64,000 nt of DNA from Budorcas taxicolor (GCF_023091745.1 NC_068915.1:31922001-31986000), one strand, 5' to 3'. Positions 46,157 to 58,720 are shown, counted from the first letter of the stretch. The notes: generated by a model not told the origin, from the letters alone. A program made the numbers and translations.

Positions 46157-46858
46157 AGAGTGTAAAAGCTAGCTTAACTCAACATTAAAAAAAAAAACAA
46201 CTAAGATCATGGCATCTGGTCACATCATTTCATGGCAAATAGATGGGGAAATGATGGAAACAGTGAGAGACTTTAATTTTGGAGGCTCCAAAATCACTGC
46301 AGATGGTGACAGGAATCATGAAATTAAAAGATGCTGGCTCCCTGGAAGAAAAGTTATACCAACCTAGAGAGCATATTAAAAAGCAGAGATATTTCTTTGC
46401 CAACAAAGGTCCATCTAGTCAAAGCTATGTTTTTTCCAGTAGTCATTTTTGGATGTGAGAGTTGGACTATGAAGAAAGCTGAGTGCCGAAGAATTGATGC
46501 TGTTGAACTGTGGCATTGGAGAAGACTCTTGAGAGTCCCTTGGACTGTAAGGAGATCAAACCAGTTAATCCTAAAGGAAATCAATCCTGAATATTCATTG
46601 GAAGCTTGATGCTGAAACTCCAATACTTTGGTCGCATGATGGGAAGAACTGCCTCATTGGAAAAGGCCCTGATGCTGGGAAAGATTGAAAGCAGGAGATG
46701 GAATGACAGAGGATAAGATGGTTGGATGGCATCATTGACTCAATGGACATGAGTGTGAGCAAGCTCTGGGAGTTGGTGATGGACAGGGAAGCCTGGCGTG
46801 CTGCAGTCCATGGGGTCTCAAAGAGTTGGATATGACTGAGTGACTGAACTGAACTGAA
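46157..46858 (+). mobile_element. BovB LINE, 3' piece of the same copy
   Basis: Resumes at 'gagtgtaaaagctagctta' and runs to the BovB 3' terminus ('gactgaactgaactgaa'). The frame 46331-46609 is the C-terminal region of BovB. Confidence 0.94.
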
Positions 46859-47017
46859 TAAAACTACATCAGGTATTTTTATCTTAATCAAAAACTGGAG
46901 TCCTCAATTAATAAGGCCACAAATTGATTTAATTGTCCTGCTTACAGTAATATGATATGTAAATTGTATATTTTAGCTTCATAGAAAGTATCTGGAAATA
47001 AATTGTTTTGCTATTTT

Positions 47018-47236
47018 TCCTAGGTGGCTCAATGTGTAAAGAATCCACCTGCAATGCAGCAGATGCCTGAGATGTGGGTTCAATTCCTGGGCTGGAAAGA
47101 TCCCCTGGAGGAGGGCATGGCAACTCACTCCAGTTTTCTTGCCCGGAGAATCTCATTGATAGAGGAGCCCAGTGGGCTACAATCCACAGGGTTGCAAAGA
47201 ATCGGACATGACCAAAGCAACTGAACACAAACACAC
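47018..47236 (+). mobile_element. Bov-tA SINE
   Basis: Head 'taggtggctcaatgtgtaaag', B-box-like 'gggttcaattcctggg', Bov-A body, ACACA tail. The head start is degraded. Confidence 0.9.
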
Positions 47237-47239
47237 CTT

Positions 47240-48325
47240 TTTAAAATATTGCTTCAGAATGTTTTATGGGTAGAATATAATATTAGAATGAAAGAATCAC
47301 AAAATGCTATGTCTAGAGAGCAACTCTATTCCAGATGAGATTGGGCATGTTCAGGGTGTTATGGCCATAGACCAAACTCTATTTCAAACTGCAAGCAAGA
47401 AAACTCTTGCCCTAAAATTCTAAATTACTTGATACTTCTGATGAACTTTCAGAAATAGTTTGCTCCTCTAAACACAAAGAGAACTTTTTAATTATTTTTA
47501 ACTTTTAAAACCAGTTTTTTCTTCCTGGTTATAATAGTGTTGTATGCCTGGAAAATTCCTGTCTTTAGCAAAGTCAATAGTTTGCTTTTAGCATACAAAT
47601 CAAATGCTTCAACTTTTAAAAATGCAAAAAAATTGTGTTTCTTGTTTTTATTGCAACATACCACCTTTTTATCAAAAAGCAAATCTTGGCAGAAACAGAA
47701 TACAAATTAATAGCAGAAATTTTAAAAGGGATGTTTGAACATCCAAGCCATCACAAAGTCTCTAAAAAATGTTTTTTAATAACATACTTTCTATTCAGAA
47801 CAAATTAGCAAACATCAATCCCTTCATTTTCCAGTCACTACTGAACAGCTTATTTGAATTGAAAGTCTTAATGGTGCCTGACTAGCTTTAGTGCGTCAAG
47901 TCTTCTGATCATAAAAGAAAATAAAATTACTGGAGGGCTGGGAAAGGCAGGAAGGATGCAATTCAGTCAGCAGTGACCAAAAGCCATGACTACAATTTAA
48001 ATTATCATCACTGATATGAACATGGTATTTCATTAGTTTGAATGAAGAATCCTGAAACAATTGAGTTGTTGAAATTCTTATTAGCAAATTTAGTGAGATT
48101 ATGTGCCTAGACTATAAAAACTTTTTCTAATGTAAAAATCTAGTTCCTGTGGAAGGAGAATTTATAATCCCCTGAAGGAGTCAAGACAGTTCTGGGAGAA
48201 TAAGAGAGATATATAATCAAATATTTTAACAGATTACTGAGAAATTCAGAAGTGAACAAAGCAGATAATAATTTGAGGCATAATGATAAACTCTTGGGAT
48301 TATGCTTCAGATGAACCTACCATAC
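47240..48325. other. Unassigned AT-rich DNA
   Basis: No recognised repeat or exon. Short frames at 47488-47682 and 47896-48087 have no domain. Confidence 0.5.
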
Positions 48326-48336
48326 CAGGAATATCA
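48326..48336. repeat. Left TSD of BovB (caggaatatca)
   Basis: Exact 11-bp word repeated at 48904-48914. Confidence 0.92.
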
Positions 48337-48903
48337 ATTCAGTTAGTTCAGTTCAGTTGCTCAGTCGTGTCCAGCTCTTTGCAACCCCATGAATCGCAGC
48401 ACGCCAGGCCTCCCTGTTCATCACCAACTCCCGAAGTTCACTCAGACTCACATCCATCGAGTCAGTGATGCCATCCAGCCATCTCATCCTCTGCATCCCC
48501 TTCTCCTCCTGCCCCCAATCCCTCCCAGCATCAGAGTTTTTTCCAATGAGTCAACTCTTCACATGAGGTGGCCAAAGTACTGGAGTTTCAGCTTCAGCAT
48601 CATTCCTTCCAAAGAAATCCCAGGGCTGATCTTCAGAATGGACTGGTTGGATCTCCTTGCAGTCCAAGGGACTCTCAAGAGTCTTCTTCAACACCACAGT
48701 TCAAAAGCATCAATTCTTCGGCGCTCAGGCTTCTTCACAGTCCAACACTCACATCCATACATGACCACTGGGGAAACCATAGCTTGACTAGATGGACCTT
48801 AGTTGGCCAAGTAATGTCTCTGCTTTTGAATATGTTATCTAGGTTGGTCATAACTTTCTTCCAAGGAGTAAGCGTCTTCTAATTTCATGGCTGCAGTCAC
48901 CAT
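48337..48903 (-). mobile_element. BovB LINE 3' 0.57 kb, antisense, with perfect TSD
   Basis: From the BovB terminus to 'catggctgcagtcaccat'. 5'-truncated. The perfect 11-bp TSD marks it as a clean target-primed insertion. Confidence 0.95.
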
Positions 48904-48914
48904 CAGGAATATCA
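48904..48914. repeat. Right TSD of BovB
   Basis: Exact copy of 48326-48336. Confidence 0.92.
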
Positions 48915-49507
48915 CTATATAACAAATTAATCTGTTGTGAATTTCCAATATATGTGGACAAATGACTTATGTGCAATGTGACACCTCCTTACCATTATTT
49001 GCTGATTCATATAACCTCTTTGAAATAGATCTTGATATCTGCCACTTAAGTTCAACGATGACAATGAGACCTTGTCAAAGGAGAACATATGAGCAAATGT
49101 TTCTCAGTTCTCTGTATTCTTAACTTGGGCATGAATCACCTTTAGTGGCTAAAATCACATTGTGTAGGTGAATTTGAGCTGGACTGAAGCTTCACTAGTA
49201 GGGGTGGTCGTGGTGGTGGTGGTCGTGGTGGTGTGTATGTGTGTGTGAGAAAGAGAGAGAGGAAGGTTGGGGTGAGGCAGATTCCATTATGTCTGACTGT
49301 GGGTGCTGTCCAATAGAGCAGGAAGGAAACTGAACCTTGCCTCCTTTGTACCAGGTATGGTCTAAACTCTTAACTAAGTCAGTTTTTCACATGTGAACCC
49401 ATGAATCAGACTCTCTGGGTTTCTTTGAGCACATACGTGTCTATAATCATTTACCAAGAGTCTGCATGCCTACAGCAACTAGTTGCCTCATAACAAGCTT
49501 TTTTCTG
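48915..49507. other. Unassigned DNA with G-rich microsatellite
   Basis: No family recognised apart from the 49201-49262 tract. Confidence 0.5.
49201..49262. repeat. (GGT)n-(GT)n-(GA)n compound microsatellite
   Basis: GGT/CGT units pass into GT and then GA repeats. Confidence 0.88.
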
Positions 49508-49625
49508 TGCTCTGTTTACCACACCTAAAATGAAATTAATCCTCCACTTCACATAGCAATTTCTTTTGAGAATAGAAACTAGACTTTACATTTCTTGCAT
49601 TGGCTCACATAGATTACTGTCCATA
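49508..49625. repeat. 118-bp duplicated segment, copy 1
   Basis: Aligns without gaps to 50514-50631. By hand I count 15 mismatches in 118 positions. I do not recognise it as a known family. Confidence 0.9.
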
Positions 49626-50513
49626 GAAGAACAAAAACAAACAATGGTAAAGTAATCCACACTGAGCACGCAATCCAGATTTCATAGTCTTTTGAAATAT
49701 ATCATTGGTTCTTTTTCCACACACACAAAAAAAGTTTAACTGGAATCAGACATCTTTTCCCCATATTGGAAAAGTCAGCATCATTCCATCCACCAAAAGA
49801 GAGTGCTCCTGTTCTCCCTGAGAGGCTGTGAGTGCTGCTTGCCTAAAGCAGGACACCTTCAGAAGTCACCTCTATCCAAGCAACAGCTCACTCTAAACAT
49901 CACTGGATACAACTGCCTCTTCAGTGTCATGATAAGAGATGAGTTCCCTTTGAAGTAGAAATAATCCCGTCCATAGTGTATACTTTTCAAGAGTGCAGAA
50001 TTCCTTTTATACATCAGGAAACTGCTGGGGTCAGTAATTTTGAAGGTCCAACAGACTGGAAATTTTATGTAATACTGGCTTGAATATTACATAACTTTGA
50101 GGTACAAAATATTTTCTTGAAGATGCATCAAAATAAAAACTCATGAAATGAAGTCTATTATGTATATTATATATAAAGTAGGGTGGGAGAAAAAAAGGTA
50201 GAGTATTCACAATAGATCACCAATTCACAGCAACTTCTAGATTCTCTGCATTATATACACTTTCCAAGAGATAAATTTACTGTTGGAAATATGGCAGTAA
50301 ATAAGGATGGCAGATTTTCCAACAATGAGTTTAACTGCATTCACACTGGGTTATGCAGGCTATGCTGGCTACTAGACTCTGCTGTTAGCTTCCCACTGAA
50401 CTGTAGATGCTCCCAAGTTTGGTTAACAGACTTGCAGAATTTTAGATCCAGAAATAACATTAAAGAAAACAAAAGGTTAATGCTCATGCTATCACTGTGA
50501 TTGCCAGTCATAA
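49626..50513. other. Unassigned DNA between duplicated copies
   Basis: No recognised repeat or exon. Slightly less AT-rich near 49790-49960. The 69-codon frame at 50291-50500 has no domain. Confidence 0.45.
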
Positions 50514-50631
50514 TGCTCTGTCAATCACATCTAAAATGAAATTATTCCCCCACCTCACATAGCAATTTCTTGTGACAATAGCAACTAGACTTTGCATTTC
50601 TTGGACTGGCTCACACAGATTACTGTTCATA
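50514..50631. repeat. 118-bp duplicated segment, copy 2
   Basis: Second copy of 49508-49625, same orientation, about 1 kb away. Confidence 0.9.
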
Positions 50632-50694
50632 TTCAAATTGGCATTATTTTAGTTATCTTTTACTATGTAACCTACAAACATAAATTCACTTAAC

Positions 50695-50855
50695 CTTACA
50701 ATATTAAAGAATAGATAGTATCATTCATAGTCTACAGATAAAGAAATTGAGACTTACTAGGTTTAGTAGTCCTAAAAATCACAAAGTCATTGACAGAATT
50801 TCAACCTTGTTATATCTGTCAGTAAAACTGTACTTTTCCCCATTACACCATATTA
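50695..50855 (-). mobile_element. MIR SINE, ancient, antisense
   Basis: Reverse-complement MIR pattern: 'tctacagataaagaaattgag', 'tcacaaagtcattgacagaa-tttcaacc', ending near 'attacacca'. Diverged. Confidence 0.6.
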
Positions 50856-51239
50856 AATCTAGCCTAGTTGTTTAAAAATGACCTTGAATTACAAATATCA
50901 GCAATTTCTGACAAGACCGCACTTCTGTAAGCCCTTCCATTTTGCTTGGAATAATCAATCTATTTGCTTAAATAATCCATCTACTATTTCCATACTGTCT
51001 ATGAATCACTGCAAACAAATTATATAACATCTTACTTAAGAATCACTGAAATAATTTCTTGTATTTTTGGTGACCAAAAGACTAACTCTACTAGGTATTA
51101 AGGATGCAATGAAGGAAATTGCATGTCAACAATAATTTATGTGCACATATTATTTTTCACTTGAATAAAGGGAAAACATGTTTATCACATTTGCAGATAC
51201 ATAGAAGAATCTTCTACATTTTTATGTCAGTATATACAT

Positions 51240-51300
51240 GTAATCATTAATTCATTCATTAAATAATTAATGAACATCTATTATATGCCATGCATTGGGG
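51240..51300 (-). mobile_element. L2 LINE 3' tail, ancient, antisense
   Basis: ATTCATTCA tail then 'gaacatctattatatgcca', a decayed antisense L2 3' end. Confidence 0.5.
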
Positions 51301-51390
51301 GATCACACTGTAATGTGTCATTACACAGTGTGAGTCACACTATAATGGAAACACAGAATGTAAACAAGTAAATTGATTATATTGACCTGT

Positions 51391-51585
51391 GTATATATAT
51401 ATATATATCTAGTATATGTATATAATTATATAGTATATGTATACAATTATATAGTATATGTATATAGTATATGTATATAGTATATGTATATAGTATATAG
51501 TATATGTATACAATTATATATACATATGTGAGGATTATACATATAACTACATATATATATATATAACTACATATATATATATAAT
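51391..51585. repeat. AT-rich VNTR
   Basis: Repeated units built on 'tagtatatgtata', some extended by '(t/c)aattata', flanked by plain TA runs. Likely polymorphic and able to fold back. Confidence 0.93.
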
Positions 51586-51599
51586 TTCAGTTTACAAAA

Positions 51600-53045
51600 A
51601 ATGCTAGAGAGAAACATAAAACAGGGTATTACAAAAAGGAAAATGTTATTTTATATATCGTAGAATCAGAATACAAATACAATACTGAAGAATACCAGTA
51701 TTTTATTAAATAACTGACCACTTTAAGGCAAGGCTGTTTTTTCCTCTTTCTAAATACAAGGCAGGAAAACATTGCATTAAAAATGGACCAGTGGCAATCT
51801 ATATATAATATCTTTTGCAAAAATGGTACATTAAGTTTTCTCAAGAATGAAGAGCTGTAGGTTTTACATTTGTGGATTTAATGTTGGAGAACCTGAGTAA
51901 AGATTCTAAACAGATCTAAAAAACGATTATACCTGGGAGCTAGAATATCACTGCTGTACCATTTTATTTCATCTGCTTACAGGACGAAACAATTTTATGA
52001 AGAGAATAAGCATTATTGTACAATTAAGATTGGTTATGAAGCCAGTTTTAATCTATTTTCCCTGGCCCTGTTTTCCTGTTTGTGATAAAGTTCAAAAACA
52101 TTAAATCTACAGTATTAAATTTTAATGCTGAAGCTCAGTCTTCACAATAAAAAGTGAAGCATTAGCAAAACCAAACCAAAGAAGACTTCAGATACATAAG
52201 CAAAAAAAAGCACCACCAACAAAAAATATTGTGTAAAATTCATCTTCTAAGGAAAAACAAAACACAAATTGATCCTTTAAATTAACGACTTAATTTAATT
52301 TGTACTTTAATGTCTTCTAATAAACTTAGTTTTAGAAGATTGGGTAAGATATTACTCCTTAAATTCTTCTTCTTCCTGGAAATTTTGTATTGTGATGAAA
52401 AGAAACAGGAACAACCATAGTCTTGGAGAAAGTTTAAGGATAAAGAAAACTTTGATTTCAAAATTTGGCTTTGAGGCTCTCCTAATTTATCTTCAAGGAT
52501 ACACAGTGTCTAACACCTTGAATACACCATCCACTGAATGAATCACCACCTGACATCAAAGTAAAAGAACGTGTAGAAAACATCAAATCAGGAAAACCCT
52601 TCATTTTATCATCATGAGTAAAAATTAAATAATCCTTTTTATACTTTTAGCAAATTAAAAAAAAAAAAAAAACTCTAATCATACAATGTCAAGAGGGCCA
52701 AGACTTACCCAAAATTTGGAAAATGGTCAATCTCACATTAAAATTCTACACAGAAACAACCCAGGTTAGCTTATGAAAACTGACAGTACCCCTGCTCAAG
52801 GTGATAAGGATGCAGGCATTGTATACACTTAGCCACTGGCAACAGAATAAACACTGACAGCTTGACAGTTCATCATTTGGAAAGCCATTCACTCTTTTTA
52901 AGACATGGAGATACTGGTAGTGGAACCTTAATTTTAAACACATGTCTAGTAGATCTATACTGTAATTATTTTCTTGGCAATGCTTTATCTTGATAAGTAT
53001 CTTCGATGATATTATACATGTATTTAGGTCCATGTGAAGGAATTG
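51600..53045. other. Unassigned AT-rich DNA
   Basis: The longest stretch here without a recognised repeat. The 101-codon minus frame at 52746-53051 has no domain and runs into flanking SINE-adjacent DNA. A run of A at 52657-52672. Confidence 0.45.
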
Positions 53046-53061
53046 CTCCATTTATAAATAA

Positions 53062-53337
53062 AGCTGCTGCTGCTGCTGCTAAGTCGCTTCAGTCGCGTCC
53101 AACTGTGTGACCCCATAGATGGCAGCCCACCAGGCTCCCCCGTCCCTGGGATTCTCCAGCCGAGAACACTAGAGTGGGTTGCCATTTCCTTCTCCAATGC
53201 ATGAAAGTGAAAAGTGAAAGGGAAGTCGCTCAGTAAGTGTCCGACTCTTTGCGACCCCATGGACTGCAGCCTACCAGGCTCCTCCATCCATGGGATTTTC
53301 CAGGCAAGAGTACTGGAGTGGGTTGCCATTGCCTTCT
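53062..53337 (-). mobile_element. Bov-A2 SINE, antisense
   Basis: (GCT)n tail at left, two Bov-A units joined by 'ccaatgcatgaaagtg', ends at 'gccattgccttct'. Confidence 0.95.
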
Positions 53338-53339
53338 AA

Positions 53340-53815
53340 AAATTCATAATACTCTTAAAGTTACTTGAGAGCTAGATTTGAAGTTTTATAAATTCAGTAA
53401 TTAATTTAAAAAATTGCAGCTTGATAGAAAAACATTTGAGTTATAAAAATGAATAAATATTTTTAAATTAAGAATGCTTAAATAATTTAAGTGTCAAAAA
53501 TGTAAAAGGCACGGTAAATATTTACAGTCTCTTTCACATAATATTTATATAATGTCAATATACTGGAATGCTTCAATACAATTTGGGAGTCGAAAAATAG
53601 AAACATAAACAGGAGTTCTTTAATATTATTTAGGAATAAAGTACATTTAATTTGAAGTACATGACTCATTTCAATTGAATGGCATAGATAACAATACAGA
53701 CTAAATTCAGAGTATGGGGAAGCAACTACACTGATCTTGGAACTATACTGATCTTAGAAGGTGAAATGAAGCCCACTTCTGTCAACTTTACAATTATGAA
53801 TTTTTCATTTTCTAG
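53340..53815. other. Unassigned AT-rich DNA
   Basis: No recognised repeat or exon. Confidence 0.5.
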
Positions 53816-53818
53816 AAG

Positions 53819-55744
53819 GCATCCCCAAGGAAAAGAAATGCAAAAAGGCAAAATGGTTGAGGAGGCCTTACAAATAACAAGAGAAGCAAAAGGCAAAGGA
53901 AGAAAGGAAAGATATACTCATCTGAATTTAGAGTTCTAATGAATTGCAAGGAGAGATAAGAGAGCCTTCCTAAGTGAACAATGCAAAGAAATAAAGGAAA
54001 ACAACAGAATGGGAAAGACTAGAGATCCCTTCAAGAAAATTAGAGATACCAAGGGAATATTTCATGTAAAGATGGGCACAATAAGGGACAGAAACAGTAT
54101 GAACCTAACAGAAGCAGAAAATATTAGGAAGAGGTGGAAAGAATACACAGAGGAACTATACAAAAAAAAAAAAAAAAGAGATCTTAATGATGCAGATAGC
54201 CACGATGGTGAGCTCACTCACCTGGAGCCAGACAAACTGGAATGCAAGGTCAAGTGGGCCTAAGGAAGCATCGCTATGGACAAAGCTAGTGGAAGTGATG
54301 GAATTCCAGTTGAGCTACTTCAAATCCTAAAACATGATGCTGGGAAAGTGCCACACTCTATATGCCAGCAAATTTGGAAAACTCAGCAGTGGCCACAGGA
54401 CTGGAAAAGGTCATTCCAGTCCTGGAATGCCTTTCTTTGGATTTTCATTCCAACCCCCAATAAAAGCAATGCCAAAGAATGTACAAACCACTGCACAATT
54501 GCCCTCATCTCACACGCGAGCAGAATATTGCTCAAATTTCTCCAAGCTAGGCTTCAGCAGGACATGAACTGAGAACTTCCAGATGATCAAGCTAGATTTA
54601 GAAAAGGCAGAGGAACCAGAGATCAAATTGCCAACATCCACTGGGTCACTGAAAAAGCAGGAGAGTTCCAGGAAAACATCTATTTCTGCACTATTGACTA
54701 TGCCAAAGCCTTTGATTATGTGGGTCACAACAAACAGTGGAACATTCTTAAACATATGGAAATGCCAGACCACCTTACCTGCTTCCTAAGAAATCTGTAT
54801 GCAGGTCAAGAAGCAAAAGTTAGAACCAGACATGGAAGAACAGACTGGTTCCAAATTGGGAAAAGAGTACGTCAAGGCTGTATATTGTCACCTTGCTTAT
54901 TTAACTTACATGCAGAGTACATCATGAGAAATGCTACGCTGGATAAAGCACAAGCTGGAATCAAGATTGCTGGGAGAAATATCAATAACTTCAGATATGC
55001 CGATGACACCACCCTTATGTCAGAAAGCAAAGAGGAAATAAAGAGCCTCTTGATGAAATGAAAGAAGAGAGTGAAAAGTTGGCTTAAAACTCGACATTCA
55101 AAAAACTAAGATCATGGCATCTGGTCCCATCACTTCATGGCAAATAGATAGGGAAACAAAAGAAACACTGACAGACTTCATTTTCTTGAGCTCCAAAATC
55201 ACTGCACATGGTGACTGCAGCCATAAAATTAAAAGACACTTGCTCCTTGGAAGAAAAGCTATGAAAAACTTGGACAGTTTATTAAAATAGCAGAGACATT
55301 ACTTTGCCGACAAAGGTTCACATAGTCAAAGCTATGGTTTTTATGTATGGGTGTGAGAGCTGGACCATAAAGAAGGCTGAGTGCTGAAAAACTGATCCTT
55401 TTGAAATGTGGTATTGGAGAAGACTCTTGAGAGTCTCTTGGTCTGCAAAGAGATCAAACCAATCAGTCCTAAACATTCATGGAAGGAATTATGCTGAAGC
55501 TGAAGCTCCAATATTTGGCCATCTGATGCAAAGAGCCAACTCATTAGAAAAGACGCTGATGCTGGGAAAGATTGAATGCAGGAGAAGGGGATGACAGAGG
55601 ACAAGCTGGTTAGAAAGCATCACTGACTCGGTGGCCATGAGTTTTAGCAAGCTCTGGGAGATGGTGAAGGACAGGGAAGCCTGAGATGCTGCAGTTCATG
55701 GGGTCACAAAGAGCTGGACACACTGAGTGACTGAACAACAACAA
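53819..55744 (+). mobile_element. BovB LINE 3' 1.9 kb
   Basis: Starts at 'catccccaaggaaaagaaat' in the linker, covers RT and C-terminal region, and ends in an ACAACAACA-type terminus. A poly-A expansion at about 54162-54177 shifts the frame. It also carries an extra 'ttccagtcctggaatgcctt' segment near 54414. Confidence 0.94.
54009..55061 (+). pseudogene. BovB reverse transcriptase, broken
   Basis: Frames 54009-54263, 54276-54572 and 54720-55061 trace the linker and RT. The first has a lysine run (K-K-K-K-K) from a poly-A expansion. The last holds 'GKRVRQGCILSPCLFNLHAE' (motif B region) and 'FRYADDTTLMSESKEEI' with an intact YADD box. Motif A is found in another frame near 54690 ('ctattgactatgccaaagcc'). 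Multiple frameshifts; no activity expected. Confidence 0.9.
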
Positions 55745-55749
55745 AGAAG

Positions 55750-56750
55750 CTATTCATATTTCCAATTACGAATTTAGATGTCTCTCTCCTCCAATAAAGC
55801 TTCCTGGCCCTGAAGCTCTTTCAACTTAATCCAATCAACATCAGTTTCTTCAGACTTGCTGTGGGCTCTACTCTCTTAAGTTACGCTTTCTCCCTATTGT
55901 TGAGCCTCATCCTGCTCTCAGTAGATACATGTCCAAATGAGATTTCATGCTTTGTCATCTCAGCCGTTCTCCTGCCCAATGTCCTTCTCATCCCCTGACT
56001 TTACTGCAATCAGAAACAATAAAACAAAACAAAACCCTTCTGGTGAAATCCTATCCCCCCATCAATGCAAATTCATTCTGTCCACTGAAAGCTGATGCAT
56101 AAAACATACACAGCCATGTAGATTAATGCTACAGTGAATTTCTGGTCTCTGACTTCATATGAACCAATAGTTCTATCTGGCAATTCTTCCATGTTCCCTA
56201 ATTACCTCTCTCTGTTTTGCTACTGTAGCTCTTTTAAAACTTATTCACTATCTATAAAATTCCAACCTCATTATCTCTAATGTTTTCTGGTATACTTTTT
56301 CTCTTAGCAGATAATCTCACCACCCTTTCCTCAAAAAAAAAAAAAAAAGAGAGGACATATTTCTTAACAATTCCCTTAACTTCTTGATAGCACCCATGGT
56401 AACTTGTTTGTAAATACACCATTCTCTATTTACTTCCTTCTCCCATTACTAAGGAAAATTATATTCTTGGTGCCTAAGATTAAACATTCCACCTAATTCT
56501 GGATCCAACTGTCTCTCTTTCTCTTGGACAATCTATCAATGATCACCTGACTTTCCTTTATCATCTTTCTCTTACTCCCTACAGCCTTGATCTGTGAGCA
56601 TTCAAGCATACTCATCTCTCTTATATTCTGAAAAGTATTCTCCTCCATTTCACTAAGTCATTTAATGACTGATCTCATAGCCAAACAGGGTTAATATGGT
56701 TACCCTTATCTCTTCTACTCATTACCTTCCTTTTTATTTTTCAACTTGTT
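55750..56750. other. Unassigned pyrimidine-rich DNA
   Basis: C/T-rich with an A run at 56333-56348. It may be an ancient L2 or LTR internal region, but I cannot assign it. Confidence 0.4.
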
Positions 56751-56756
56751 ACAATT

Positions 56757-57498
56757 TGGTGGGAATGCAAACTAGTACAACCACTATGGAGAACAGTGTG
56801 GAGATTCCTTAAAAAATTGCAAATAGAACTGCCATATGACCCAGCAATCCCACTGCTGGGCATACACACCGAGGAAACCAGAATTGAAAGAGACACATGT
56901 ACCCCAATGTTCATCGCAGCACTGTTTATAATAGCCAGGACATGGAAACAACCTAGATGTCCATCAGCAGATGAATGGATAAGAAAGCAGTGGTACATAT
57001 ACACGATGGAGTATTACTCAGCCCTTAAAAAGAATACATTTGAATCAGTTCTGATGAGATGGATGAAACTGGAGCCGATTATACAGAGTGAAGTAAGCCA
57101 GAAAGAAAAACACCAATACAGTATACTAACGCATATATATGGAATTTAGAAAGATGGCAATGATGACCCTGTATGCAAGACAGCAAAAAAGACACAGATG
57201 TGTATAGCGGACTTTTGGACTCAGAGGGAGAGGGAGAGGGTGGGATGATTTGGGAGAATGGCATTGAAGCATGTATACTATCATGTAAGAATAGAATCGC
57301 CAGTCTATGTCTGATGCAGGATACAGCATGCTTGGGGCTGGTGCACGGGGATAACCCAGAGGGATGTTGTGGGGAGGGAAGTGGGAGGGGGGTTCATGTT
57401 TGAGAACGCATGTACACCCATGGTGGATTCATGTCAATGTATGGCAAAACCAACACAGTATTGTAAAGTAAAATAAAGTAAAAATTAAAAAAAAAAGC
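56757..57498 (+). mobile_element. Young L1 3' end (0.74 kb)
   Basis: 5'-truncated in ORF2, with stop and 3' UTR ('gcatgcttggggctggtgca', G-rich block near 57360-57395, 'ggcaaaaccaacacagtat', and 'agtaaaataaagtaaa' tail). Followed by an A-rich simple region to about 57580. Confidence 0.95.
56796..57149 (+). pseudogene. L1 ORF2 C-terminal fragment, open
   Basis: A 117-codon frame that ends at the natural ORF2 stop after 'HIYGI'. Words: '[20 protein letters not shown]', '[20 protein letters not shown]' and 'KLEPIIQSEVSQKEKHQYSI'. This is the extreme C-terminus, after the RT and cysteine region, so it has no enzymatic core. The well-kept frame indicates a young insertion, not function. Confidence 0.92.
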
Positions 57499-57627
57499 AT
57501 ATACACTTATGGAAAAAAATAAAGTAAATATAAAAATAAAAAAATAAATAAAAATAAAAAATAAACATATGGTATTACTGCTCCACTGATATTTTCCTAA
57601 TAAATTGCAATGATTTGCAACATTTTT

Positions 57628-57800
57628 TTTATGTGCCAGACATGGTTCTGGATGCATCACATTACTAAATCATTTAGGTTATACCTATCTATGAGTTAGT
57701 AACATGTTCAATGTCACTCGGTTTTAAGTAACACAACAAAAATTTGAGCAGTCCAACATTAGCGGCCACGTTCCTAACTCATTGCTTTACTGCCTCTCCT
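57628..57800 (-). mobile_element. MIR SINE, ancient, antisense
   Basis: Reverse-complement MIR order: 'tgccagacatggttctgga', 'ttactaaatcatttaggtt', 'aatgtcactcggttttaag' and a final 'actgcctctcc'. Confidence 0.6.
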
Positions 57801-58530
57801 TAGTTGCTAATGAATCCTGAGTTCCTAAATTCAACGGGACTCTCTTCAGTCTTTATATTACTGCTGTTTAACTACATTGCCAACCTGTCTTTATTTCTTG
57901 AAACTCTTCTTAGGTTCTATTAGTCTAAGACTTCAATGACCATCCTTGCACATACATACTTAATTACTGAATTGGGATAAGTATTTTTGTAAAATGGTGT
58001 AGTATTAGGATCATAAGATTCTGGGAAAATTAATAGTAACCTTACATGTGATAGTTTACACAAAAGATATTGGAAGAAAGAAGAAACCTGATGCAAAATG
58101 ACTATACATAAACTTGGGGATAACAGTAGGGAGCAGATATTTTCTCCCATCCCGTGGGAATAGAGAGGAGGGAAAAGACAGGAAGGTTTGTAAGGAATTA
58201 AGCAATACTTGCATAAAGAGCTTTTATTTGTCTCTATATAGATTTTACCTGCAAATGAAATAATTTCTATATGTATACCTTAATGTGTACTAGTTTTTTC
58301 TTTTTCTACAAATTAGGTAACATTCTATAGCAATCCTGATTTCCCAATTGTAATGAGGTCTAAAAATGTTTTCTGATATCATTCTACAAGTAATTAAGTC
58401 AAAACCTCTGAAGAAAGACACATGACTTTCTGCTATAGAATCATGAACATTTTCATTTTCCAAATCTCAGTTATTTTTATACTAAACATATTTTATGATT
58501 CTAGGTTAATTATTTTGTTTCCATCTGACT
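57801..58530. other. Unassigned DNA
   Basis: No recognised repeat or exon. Confidence 0.5.
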
Positions 58531-58532
58531 AG

Positions 58533-58720
58533 ATTTGTCAGACTCTTTGTGACCCTGTGGACTATAAACTAGCAGGCTCCTCCATCCTTGGGATTTTCCA
58601 AGCAAGAATACTAGGGTGGGTTACCATTCCCTTCTCCAGGGGATCTTCCCAACCCAGGGATCGGAACATGGTCTCCTGCGTTGCAGGCAGACTCTTTACC
58701 CTCTGAGCCACTTGGAAAGC
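58533..58720 (-). mobile_element. Bov-tA SINE, antisense
   Basis: Body with 'cagactctttgtgaccctg' on the left and a tRNA-like head on the right ('ctttaccctctgagccac'). Slightly truncated tail. Confidence 0.9.

Noticed and set aside
52746..53051. 101-codon minus-strand frame
   Set aside because: No domain and no exon signals; I cannot support a gene.
56796..57149. Open L1 ORF2 piece as a domesticated gene
   Set aside because: It ends at the ordinary ORF2 stop and is followed by normal L1 3' UTR; youth explains the open frame.
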